Positions 7,345 to 13,834 of a stretch of DNA of 48,168 nt are shown in pieces. The position numbers and the translations under genes were made by a program. Position 1 is the first letter of the stretch, and each line of letters begins with the position of its first letter. The DNA is from Methanosarcinaceae archaeon (GTDB taxonomy: Archaea > Halobacteriota > Methanosarcinia > Methanosarcinales > Methanosarcinaceae), in NCBI GenBank assembly GCA_030611265.1, contig JAUWQD010000018.1, forward strand, positions 1-48,168, read 5' to 3'. The notes beneath the pieces are model-generated. The model searched no databases. It was not told the origin of the DNA and saw only the letters and a program-made list of their open reading frames with translations.

Positions 7345-7680
7345 TTAAATGATGCTGATCCCGTTCTCTACAGCCTTATTGAAAATCAAATTATCAATCT
7401 TTTTTCGTGAAAATTCCTCTGGTGTATAACAGATAGCATCAATGTGTTCTGGAAATCGGACTTCTTTAAGGAACTGTGCCATCCTGCCTGTGAATTTCTG
7501 CCCTTTAAAATAATCAGAAACGATTATAAGATCAATATCACTGTCATCTGTGGGTTTCCCCCATGCACGCGAACCAAACAAGATTAACTTTTCAGGATTG
7601 AACTTTGATACAATAACATCAATTTTTTCAGTAAGGAATCTTCGGACCAATTTATCCCTTACCGCAGTGTTATCAATCAT
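7345..7680 (-). CDS. MNT-type nucleotidyltransferase
   Basis: A 111-residue minimal nucleotidyltransferase. The start is taken at the ATG at 7680, which has GGGGGAAG upstream; the open frame extends 10 codons further. The catalytic pattern GSRAWG with SDIDL (about residues 37-52) matches the pol-beta superfamily minimal nucleotidyltransferases that transfer nucleotides to proteins or RNA. Relatives act as the antitoxin of HEPN toxins in MntA/HepT pairs. No HEPN partner is seen: the gene overlaps the small upstream ORF by 8 nt. It is probably translated with that ORF and the BRO/DinD gene before it. Confidence 0.85.
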   Translation of the reverse strand: MIDNTAVRDKLVRRFLTEKIDVIVSKFNPEKLILFGSRAWGKPTDDSDIDLIIVSDYFKGQKFTGRMAQFLKEVRFPEHIDAICYTPEEFSRKKIDNLIFNKAVENGISII

Positions 7681-7879
7681 AATCTTCCCCCATCTGTGAT
7701 TTTTCATCATGGTGTTTACGAATGGACTTTTTTACAAGTGATGCTATTTCATCAGCATCCTTTTCCGTAAGTTCGCTCTTCTCAAGAATGATGAAATTAT
7801 CTTTTTCATCCAAACGTTTGTACTGACGCCCCATGAATTTGTCATACTCAAATGTCTTCATTTCCCAATTATGTTTCAT
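7673..7879 (-). CDS. Small charged protein, 68 residues
   Basis: Not recognised. It is rich in Lys, Asp and Glu, with a helical stretch containing LTEKDADEIASLVKKSIRK. The ATG at 7879 is 1 nt after the stop of the BRO/DinD gene; a GTG at 7891 would overlap that gene. Its 3' end overlaps the nucleotidyltransferase start by 8 nt. Tight coupling with the nucleotidyltransferase suggests the two act as a pair, perhaps toxin and antitoxin. That is inference only. Confidence 0.6.
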   Translation of the reverse strand: MKHNWEMKTFEYDKFMGRQYKRLDEKDNFIILEKSELTEKDADEIASLVKKSIRKHHDEKSQMGEDYD

Positions 7880-7880
7880 A

Positions 7881-8720
7881 CTATTTTCCACTTAGTGTTT
7901 TGTTCTTTTTCGGTGGCAAATAATTTTTCTCGGTGACAACCTTTTTCCCCGTTTTCTCTTCCAATTCCACCCTCGCTTTTTTCGCAATATTGCCACCTGA
8001 TTTACCGGCCAATTCATTTTCAGACATTCCAATGGCTTCTGTGCTTTCGGCAATCTGTCGGGTAGATAACTCCGCCAATGCGGTAAAGATCAATTCAGCT
8101 TCACTCATGTGATCGCGCAAATTTTGCGTATGCAAGTTTTTGATATCTTTGTGCTCTTTTACCGTTACATCAGACCATTCCTGATGAATGATATTGGTGA
8201 GTATGGCAAACTCTTCACCCTTTTTAATCTCATGTTCACTCCAGTAATCTGTGAGTTTGTTACGAGTCTCCTGCCCCATCATTCGTTGCTGAATCCATTT
8301 ATCGCTACGTCCATGTTTTTGCCAGTTTTCCCTGGCTCTATCAAGTGAACGTGCCGGATCGGCAATTTCTTGCATCCGCTCATAGCCCACTTTTGCAAGC
8401 CATAGTTTAATCGGCTCAGCTTTGGGGCTTGGCACGGATTGGATTAGCCGTAAGAGTGTTTCGGCATTAGCAACATCTGTCAAGCGCAATTTTCCATCTT
8501 GCGCAACCATTTTCAACCGGTTACATTTTGTAACCGTTTCACTACCTTCCTTGTTTAATCGGTTTTTCAAAACTTTCCAGTAGTTTCTGGCAACTTGGAA
8601 ATCAGGTTGCTGTGTCAAAACCTGTATGATATCCACTACCGAAAAAAACCAAGTTTCGGTATCTTCATCATACAAACGACGAATTTTGTAATCTTCAAAT
8701 ATTGCTAAATTGTTCTTCAT
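7881..8720 (-). CDS. BRO-N / DinD-like protein
   Basis: A 279-residue protein with an N-terminal BRO-N domain (WFFSVVDIIQVLT, about 24-36, then ARNYWKVLKNRL) of the kind found in phage antirepressors, and a C-terminal region (HMSEAELIFTALAELSTRQI, then GGNIAKKARVELEEKTGK) resembling damage-inducible protein D. The ATG at 8720 follows GAGGG with short spacing; an in-frame TTG at 8732 is less likely. A TATA-like TATATATA near 8780-8788 or TTATAA near 8755-8760 gives it its own promoter. DinD binds RecA filaments in Escherichia coli, but equivalent activity in archaea is unknown. It heads a three-gene module with the small ORF and the nucleotidyltransferase, flanked by hsdS tails B and C. Confidence 0.85.
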   Translation of the reverse strand: MKNNLAIFEDYKIRRLYDEDTETWFFSVVDIIQVLTQQPDFQVARNYWKVLKNRLNKEGSETVTKCNRLKMVAQDGKLRLTDVANAETLLRLIQSVPSPKAEPIKLWLAKVGYERMQEIADPARSLDRARENWQKHGRSDKWIQQRMMGQETRNKLTDYWSEHEIKKGEEFAILTNIIHQEWSDVTVKEHKDIKNLHTQNLRDHMSEAELIFTALAELSTRQIAESTEAIGMSENELAGKSGGNIAKKARVELEEKTGKKVVTEKNYLPPKKNKTLSGK

Positions 8721-8811
8721 GCCAACCCTCAAAAAGTATAAGTGAATTTTTTGATTATAAACATAATTGATTTTTTTGTATATATATCAAAGCCAAGCGG
8801 TGTGAAAGTGT

Positions 8812-8884
8812 TTACACATCAACCAACCCAGCCACCACCGCCTCCATCAATCTCGCGCCGTTGGTCTGTGATTGATTGAGTTTT
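8812..8884 (-). pseudogene. hsdS tail copy C
   Basis: 23 codons and a TAA: KLNQSQTNGARLMEAVVAGL, then VDV. The match starts abruptly at AAAACTCAATC, preceded by GGGGTT, exactly as in copy F (10332-10404). It stands upstream of the promoter region of the BRO/DinD module. Confidence 0.85.
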
Positions 8885-8972
8885 AACCCCACGCTACAAA
8901 TCTGCGTTCATTTGCGTTTATCTGCGGTTCGATAAAAAATAACCGCAGATACGCCACGCGACGGACTTGTGA
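8885..8972. repeat. Hairpin repeat between tails D and C
   Basis: It holds a perfect 10-bp inverted repeat, ATCTGCGGTT (8920-8929) and AACCGCAGAT (8941-8950), around an 11-nt AT-rich loop, flanked by AAATCTGCGTTCATTTGCG on one side and ACGCCACGCGACGGACTTGTG on the other. The arrangement tail, hairpin, tail is the same as at 10332-10640, so the composite unit was copied as a whole. Confidence 0.8.
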
Positions 8973-9016
8973 TTACGCAACAACCAACCCAGCCACCACC
9001 GCCCCATCAATTTCGC
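8973..9016 (-). pseudogene. hsdS tail copy D (frameshifted)
   Basis: The last 9-14 codons of hsdS, with one base missing in the run that encodes LMEAV, so the upstream part is out of frame. It is fused directly to the stop codon of the gene at 9021-9482, with no spacer. Confidence 0.75.
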
Positions 9017-9020
9017 ACAT

Positions 9021-9482
9021 CTACTCATCTAATTTAGCATCGCACGAACAGCACACCCATACTTCTTTATTATCTTGTTCCACAAGAATGCGCTCATTAT
9101 GATGACAGACTTTTTGTCTTTCTGCTCCTTCGAGACCCATGACCTGAAATATCATATCCTGCGCACATTCATTTATACATATATTGCAATTTCCATCAAA
9201 AACTAAATCATCCAGATCAGGCAGTGAATCTTTTCCAATCTTAACAATGACTTCTGAAGCAATATCTATACGGTCATCTATGTCTGAATCTGAAAGACTA
9301 TCATCACCGATTGCATATTCAATTGTACACATAATTGGCCTAACCGTTTTTACACCATATTGAATCAATTCTTTTTCGGCAAGTTGGCGAGTGTTTTTTC
9401 TTTTCGAAAACAGCCGCGCAGCAATATCCGAAATTTTGTAAAATTCTTCCTCATCATCATCTTCTTTAAGATATGGACACAT
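9021..9482 (-). CDS. HEAT-like protein with a C-terminal zinc site
   Basis: A 153-residue protein. The N-terminal half has helical repeat character (LAEKELIQYGVKTVRPIMC, then SEVIVKIGKDSLPDLDDLV), like two HEAT repeats. The C-terminal 30 residues hold CHHNER and CCSCDAKLDE, a likely treble or ribbon zinc site. The start MCPYLKEDDDEEE also has a cysteine. No specific family is recognised. The gene lies alone between hsdS tails D and E, oriented like the restriction operon. It could be a protein-binding accessory factor or an immunity-type protein. Confidence 0.65.
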   Translation of the reverse strand: MCPYLKEDDDEEEFYKISDIAARLFSKRKNTRQLAEKELIQYGVKTVRPIMCTIEYAIGDDSLSDSDIDDRIDIASEVIVKIGKDSLPDLDDLVFDGNCNICINECAQDMIFQVMGLEGAERQKVCHHNERILVEQDNKEVWVCCSCDAKLDE

Positions 9483-9519
9483 ATTTTATCACTCCTATGC
9501 ATTTTATTATCGGATTAGT

Positions 9520-9585
9520 CTATGCCGCCACGAGATTGTGCACCACCGCCTTCATCAATTTCGCACCGTCGGTGTATGATTGCTT
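9520..9585 (-). pseudogene. hsdS tail copy E (diverged)
   Basis: About 21 codons with a TAG: KQSYTDGAKLMKAVVHNL then VAA. It is the most diverged copy and appears older. An open frame runs through it from 9702, overlapping the RelE-like gene, but only the last third resembles HsdS. It lies just downstream of the toxin gene ending at 9608. Confidence 0.7.
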
Positions 9586-9607
9586 CAATATACCTTTGAT
9601 TTTAGTT

Positions 9608-9901
9608 TTACAAAATTTTCCCCAAATACTTTTCCAGATCAGTATAGTTGTTTTTCCGATCCAGTAAGCACACAAGAACAATATTGGGAGACAGTACTGC
9701 ATAAATAAGTCTAATTTCTTTATTTTGAAGGTTCAACCTGACCCTGAATACATTAGGTACAGTTTTAGTGTGAATCCTTTTAAACCTGAATGGATTTGAT
9801 GAGATCAAATCGATCTTTTCTTTTATCTGATCCTTGGATTTTTTATCAAGGTCTTCTATCTGCTCAATAAAAAATTCTGTAGCAACAAGTTCAAACTTCA
9901 T
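9608..9901 (-). CDS. RelE/ParE-family toxin
   Basis: A 97-residue protein with the RelE fold pattern: MKFELVATEFFIEQIEDLDKK, a basic region FRFKRIHTKTVPNVFRVRL, and a C-terminal LIYAVLSPNIVLVCLLDRK strand. RelE proteins cleave mRNA in the ribosome. The start codon overlaps the stop of the antitoxin gene by ATGA, the classical antitoxin-first arrangement. The pair forms one cassette between hsdS tails E and F. ParE-type gyrase poisoning is the alternative. Confidence 0.85.
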   Translation of the reverse strand: MKFELVATEFFIEQIEDLDKKSKDQIKEKIDLISSNPFRFKRIHTKTVPNVFRVRLNLQNKEIRLIYAVLSPNIVLVCLLDRKNNYTDLEKYLGKIL

Positions 9902-10158
9902 TGTAAAGCTTTGATGATATCATTTTGGTCTTTTATCTTGCCTTTCTCAATTGAAACTGACAATAATTTTTCAATCAGGTCAACCTCTTTGCCGGAGAAT
10001 GATTCATCATATTTGTTATCCCTGAATATCTTGTCTCTTATCGCCTCAAGAATAAATTCTTGGATGTTTCTATAACCATAATTATCTACATACTGTTCAG
10101 TAGCTAATTGTAATTTGGAAGGCAAACGAAGATTTATCTGCGGATTTGCATGAGTCAT
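9898..10158 (-). CDS. Ribbon-helix-helix antitoxin
   Basis: An 86-residue protein from the ATG at 10158 (the frame is open to 10254, but those residues are not conserved-looking and overlap the promoter). INLRLPSKLQLATEQYV then GYRNIQEFILEAIRD is the ribbon-helix-helix signature; the acidic C-terminus would cover the toxin. It likely represses its own promoter; TTAAATACC at about 10186-10194 is the probable TATA box, and the mRNA leader would be short. Confidence 0.85.
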   Translation of the reverse strand: MTHANPQINLRLPSKLQLATEQYVDNYGYRNIQEFILEAIRDKIFRDNKYDESFSGKEVDLIEKLLSVSIEKGKIKDQNDIIKALQ

Positions 10159-10246
10159 AATAAATACTAATGTGTATTTATTGGTATTTAATGGTATCTT
10201 TTGCTTATTGAGTAGCAGGAAATTGTCTTGCAAAAACTTACAATAA

Positions 10247-10331
10247 ATCTGCATTCATTTGTGTGTATCTGCGGTTCAATCAAAATATTAATCGCAGATG
10301 AACGCAGATACGCTACGCTACAGACTTGTGA
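10247..10331. repeat. Hairpin repeat after tail F
   Basis: It has arms ATCTGCGGTT (10267-10276) and ATCGCAGATGAACGCAGATA (10291-10310), then CGCTACGCTACAGACTTGTG leading to the stop codon of tail F. One arm has decayed (ATCGCAGAT instead of AACCGCAGAT). It is the border between the toxin-antitoxin cassette and tail F. Confidence 0.75.
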
Positions 10332-10404
10332 TTACGCACCAACCAACCCAGCCACCACTGCCTCCATCAATTTCGCGCCGTCGGTCTGCGATTGATTGAG
10401 TTTT
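10332..10404 (-). pseudogene. hsdS tail copy F
   Basis: 23 codons and a TAA: KLNQSQTDGAKLMEAVVAGL, then VGA. It starts at the same base as copy C, at AAAACTCAATC after GGTT. It stands about 100 bases downstream of the intact hsdS stop, so the operon ends in two consecutive tails. Confidence 0.88.
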
Positions 10405-10506
10405 AACCTCCTAACTACAAATCTGCGTTCATTTGCGCTTCAATTAAAAAAAATAACCGCAGATGAACGCGAATAAACGCAAATGCGCTACGCGACGGAC
10501 TTGTGA
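10405..10506. repeat. Hairpin repeat between hsdS and tail F
   Basis: Arms AAATCTGCGTTCATTTGCGC (10419-10438) and GCAGATGAACGCGAATAAAC (10459-10478) with CGCAAATGCG flank a loop with eight consecutive A bases. On the minus strand, directly after the hsdS stop, it reads as a long imperfect hairpin with an interior T-run, so it may also terminate the operon. The family is the same as at 8885-8972 and, outside the island, at 28554-28706. Confidence 0.8.
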
Positions 10507-12213
10507 TTACGCACCAACCAGCCCAGCTACTACCGCCACCATCAATCTCACGCCGTCGGTCTGTGATTGATTGAGTTTTGCTTCGAGTTCGTCGCAGAGT
10601 GCCATGAGCTGGTCAACTTTGGAGACGATGCGGCGCTGTTCTTCGAGTGGAGCCAATGGAACCAAATGATTTTTAATTGTAGACAAATTTAACTCGATCT
10701 GATTTGTTGTTCCTGAAGCCATCTCTTCTATTTCATTTTGAATAATTGGGCTAGCAATCCAGCAGTAGATAAAACGGCTATTAAGCAAAATAGGCCGAAC
10801 AATTGTTACATGAGAATCAGCAACAACTTTATCATGTGAATTATCTTCATGAACATAAGCATTAACTCGTCCAATCGTTCCTGTACCTGTTGAATTCCAA
10901 AGGAGATCACCAGTACGCAGGAAGCGCTCTTCATTATACTTTTCTAGTGCAGAAGGAGAAATAAATCTGGCTCTATCTAACTTGAAACCATCCCATTGAA
11001 TACACTTTTGAGATATTACTGGAATATCACTTTTTTCAACGTATTTTGGACCTTTTCCCCTTTGGATATAAGAGCAAATATCATCAAACCTAGCCCAATG
11101 CCATCCAACTGGCAATTCAAAATAGATTTCATCTTCAATAACTGGGGGCAATGGCTTCAATTTCTTAGCATTCTTCCCTTTCTCAACCTTAATCCTCTCC
11201 AACAACACCGCCGCAGGCTCATCATTCGGATCCTGCCGCACAAGTTTCCCCTGCACCGCCAGTTGCAATATCGCTTTCCTCAACTCGCCCACGGTTTCGG
11301 GATTGTCATAGAGCAGGTCGAAATTATCACAAACACGCTGCCAGTGGTTAGCGAATTCGGCAGGCTCGTGGGCGGTCAGCAGTTTGTCAAGCGCGGCGCT
11401 GTTGAGGCGCAGGCGGGTTTCCTGCTTTTTCTGCTGTCGGGCTTCAAGCTCGTCGCAGAGTGGCATGAGTTGTTTAAGTCTGGTGACGATACGACGTTGT
11501 TCATTAGGAGGGGGGAGTGCCACTAATAGATTTCCTATTATTTTCATATTCAATCCCCTTCTCTGTTTATGACCAGTTATGTTTCTAATATTCATATAAT
11601 TCGATTTTAAATATAAAAATAAATATTCCGGAACAAAATATTCGTCATTTTTTGAAATCATCGCAACCAGAGATTGATTGCATGCGGCATCGATTCTCAA
11701 CATTGCGACTGTCCCTCTGGTTTTCCCTTGCCCATTTAATGCTATTAAAACAGAATCAACAGGTAATATTTTGCAATTAGAATCATTTAAACCTTTTTCA
11801 GTAATTCTCCCATCGCATTCGAAAATTTCTCCTTTATTAACATCTCCAGATTTTAACCATCTTATACTTCCATCCCAATAATCTGATTTTCTTGTGCTTG
11901 GTGTTGCTCCAGTTTTGAGAGAAAAAATAGATCCCAACCTAACCCATTTCCATCCACCTGGAGCTTCATAAGGAATCTCATTTTCATTGATGGAATTGAA
12001 ACCTTTTTCAGTTTTGATTTTCTTTTCCTTAACCAATTCCTCTCTCTCAGCCTTAATCTTCTCCAACAACACCGCCGCAGGCTCATCATTCGGGTCTTGT
12101 GGCACAAGCTTCCCCTGCACTGCCAGTTGCAAAATAAGCTCGCGCAGTTTCTGAACACCATTTGGCGTATCAGCAAGCAGTCCGAATTTATCAAAAAACG
12201 TCTCAGGGTTCAT
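10507..12213 (-). CDS. hsdS: Type I restriction enzyme, specificity subunit
   Basis: A 568-residue DNA-recognition subunit that directs the HsdM methylase and HsdR nuclease. There are two target-recognition halves. Each begins with a near-identical block (AILQLAVQGKLV, then QDPNDEPAAVLLE, near residues 27-52 and about 315-340), followed by a variable domain, and ends with EQRRIV and CDELEA (about 238-257 and 532-552), the coiled-coil spacer. The repeated halves are typical and allow domain exchange by recombination. ATG overlaps the hsdM stop (ATGA). Its last 14-41 codons recur six times downstream. No frameshift is present, so the enzyme is probably functional. Confidence 0.95.
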   Translation of the reverse strand: MNPETFFDKFGLLADTPNGVQKLRELILQLAVQGKLVPQDPNDEPAAVLLEKIKAEREELVKEKKIKTEKGFNSINENEIPYEAPGGWKWVRLGSIFSLKTGATPSTRKSDYWDGSIRWLKSGDVNKGEIFECDGRITEKGLNDSNCKILPVDSVLIALNGQGKTRGTVAMLRIDAACNQSLVAMISKNDEYFVPEYLFLYLKSNYMNIRNITGHKQRRGLNMKIIGNLLVALPPPNEQRRIVTRLKQLMPLCDELEARQQKKQETRLRLNSAALDKLLTAHEPAEFANHWQRVCDNFDLLYDNPETVGELRKAILQLAVQGKLVRQDPNDEPAAVLLERIKVEKGKNAKKLKPLPPVIEDEIYFELPVGWHWARFDDICSYIQRGKGPKYVEKSDIPVISQKCIQWDGFKLDRARFISPSALEKYNEERFLRTGDLLWNSTGTGTIGRVNAYVHEDNSHDKVVADSHVTIVRPILLNSRFIYCWIASPIIQNEIEEMASGTTNQIELNLSTIKNHLVPLAPLEEQRRIVSKVDQLMALCDELEAKLNQSQTDGVRLMVAVVAGLVGA

Positions 12214-13661
12214 GCTTTAGTCTCACCGAGTGCATCCACAAGTTCATCCCTGAGCTTGTTACGGGTGTCTGCAATTTCATGTAGCAACTGGTGGTAATCT
12301 TGCAGTAATTCATCAGGGTCGCCGTGTTTTGTATCCTCTACATTCGGGTTCTTAATGTCCAGATTGTAGCTATTGCTCTTAATCTCATCAATCGACACCC
12401 TCCATGCAAAATCAGTCTCCTCGCGATTGTCCCACCATGCCTTCTCAGGTTCAAACTCTTCTATGCGCAGGGGTTTTGTCTTGGAATAAGATTTGTACCC
12501 TTCAGGATAAGTGTGCTCATAAAACCAGACTTCCTTTGTAGGCTCGCCTTTGGTGAAAAAAAGCAGGTTGGTCTTAATGCCTGTGTATGGATTAAACACA
12601 CCATTCGGCAGGCGCACAATGGTATGCAGGTTGCACTTCTCAAGCAATTCCTCCTTGATCCGTGTCTTTACACCCTCGCCAAACAGCGTACCGTCAGGCA
12701 GGACAATAGCACCGCGCCCTTGATCCTTTAGCAGATGCACGATAAGCACAAGGAACAGGTCTGCGGTTTCCCTTGTACGGAAGGATGCCGGAAAATTGGA
12801 TTCAATACCGTCTTCCTCCATACCGCCAAAAGGCGGATTGGTGACAATTACATCCAACTTGTCCTTTTGCCCGTAGTCACGCAAAGGTCGTGCAAGAGTA
12901 TTGTCATGACGGATCTGTGAAGGGTCTTTGACATTGTGCAGCAACATATTCGTAACACAAAGAAGATGCGGAAGAGGCTTTTTCTCCACGCCGGAAATTG
13001 AGTTTTGAAGTGTTGCTTCATCCTCAACACTCTTAACATACTTTCCGCGCACATGCTCAATAGTAGCAGTAAGGAAACCGCCGGTACCACAGGCAGGATC
13101 AAGCATATTCTCGCCCAGCTTCGGGTCAACCCTGTCCACCATAAACTTGGTGACAGCCCGTGGTGTGTAAAACTCACCGGCATTACCTGCGCTTTGAAGG
13201 TCTTTCAATATCTGCTCATAAATATCCCCGAACAAAAACAGATCATCAGTCTTATTGAAATTGATCTCATTGATCTTGTTAACGACCTGACGCATAAGAG
13301 TACCCGATTTCATGTAGTTATATGCATCCTCAAACACACCGCGAACCACAAAACCGCGCCGGTCGCCCTCTACATCAAGAGACAGATCCTTCAGGGTCTT
13401 AAAAAGGTCATTATTCACAAAATCCAGTAACTCATCACCCGTAATACCCTCAGGGTCAGTCGCCCAGTTGCACCAGCGCAGACGATCGGGAATTGGTGAA
13501 ACATAATCATCTTCAATCAACTCATACTCTTTTTCGCGGTCATCATATATCTTGAGGAAAAACATCCACACAAGCTGACTGATACGCTGAGCGTCGCCAT
13601 CCACACCGGCATCCTTCCTCATAATGTCCTGAATCGTTTTGATAGTAGTGCTGATTGACAT
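12210..13661 (-). CDS. hsdM: Type I restriction enzyme, DNA methyltransferase subunit
   Basis: A 483-residue N6-adenine methyltransferase. It has the N-terminal HsdM helical domain (1-140), the S-adenosylmethionine site DPACGTGGF at 188-196 and the catalytic NPPF at 275-278. The length fits the family. With HsdS it methylates the host sites, and with HsdR it forms the restriction complex. AAGGGA precedes the ATG at 13661. The gene is separated from hsdR by a 173-bp gap that holds a palindromic repeat, and it overlaps hsdS by 4 nt. Confidence 0.96.
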   Translation of the reverse strand: MSISTTIKTIQDIMRKDAGVDGDAQRISQLVWMFFLKIYDDREKEYELIEDDYVSPIPDRLRWCNWATDPEGITGDELLDFVNNDLFKTLKDLSLDVEGDRRGFVVRGVFEDAYNYMKSGTLMRQVVNKINEINFNKTDDLFLFGDIYEQILKDLQSAGNAGEFYTPRAVTKFMVDRVDPKLGENMLDPACGTGGFLTATIEHVRGKYVKSVEDEATLQNSISGVEKKPLPHLLCVTNMLLHNVKDPSQIRHDNTLARPLRDYGQKDKLDVIVTNPPFGGMEEDGIESNFPASFRTRETADLFLVLIVHLLKDQGRGAIVLPDGTLFGEGVKTRIKEELLEKCNLHTIVRLPNGVFNPYTGIKTNLLFFTKGEPTKEVWFYEHTYPEGYKSYSKTKPLRIEEFEPEKAWWDNREETDFAWRVSIDEIKSNSYNLDIKNPNVEDTKHGDPDELLQDYHQLLHEIADTRNKLRDELVDALGETKA

Positions 13662-13697
13662 CGTTTTATTCCCTTTTTACAATATAATACACTTTTT

Positions 13698-13766
13698 TGA
13701 CAGGATTTACGGGATTTACAGGATACAATTTCCATAAAAATCCTGTCCATCCTGTTAATCCCGTCT
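13698..13766. repeat. Dispersed inverted repeat (ATCCTGT family), copy 2
   Basis: GACAGGATTTACGGGATTTACAGGATA forms the left arm (in pieces GACAGGAT, ACGGGAT, ACAGGAT). The right arm has ATCCTGTCC, ATCCTGTTAATCCCGTC. It lies between hsdR and hsdM and shares its arms with 7021-7099. Confidence 0.75.
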
Positions 13767-13834
13767 AAAATGATAAAAACAATTGTATTTATTCATACAG
13801 AAGATTTTCTCATTAACAATCAGGTCAAAAAAAA

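Noticed and set aside
6395-10404. The repeated hsdS tails as a CRISPR-like array
   Set aside because: Spacing is irregular (about 0.1-1.6 kb), the repeats are coding gene ends and the intervals hold genes, so this is not a CRISPR array.
10996-11526. Plus-strand ORF inside hsdS
   Set aside because: Antisense shadow; the minus-strand HsdS protein has all family motifs.
6395-12213. Phase-variable hsdS inversion system
   Set aside because: All tails have the same orientation as hsdS and contain no alternative recognition domain, so they cannot switch specificity.
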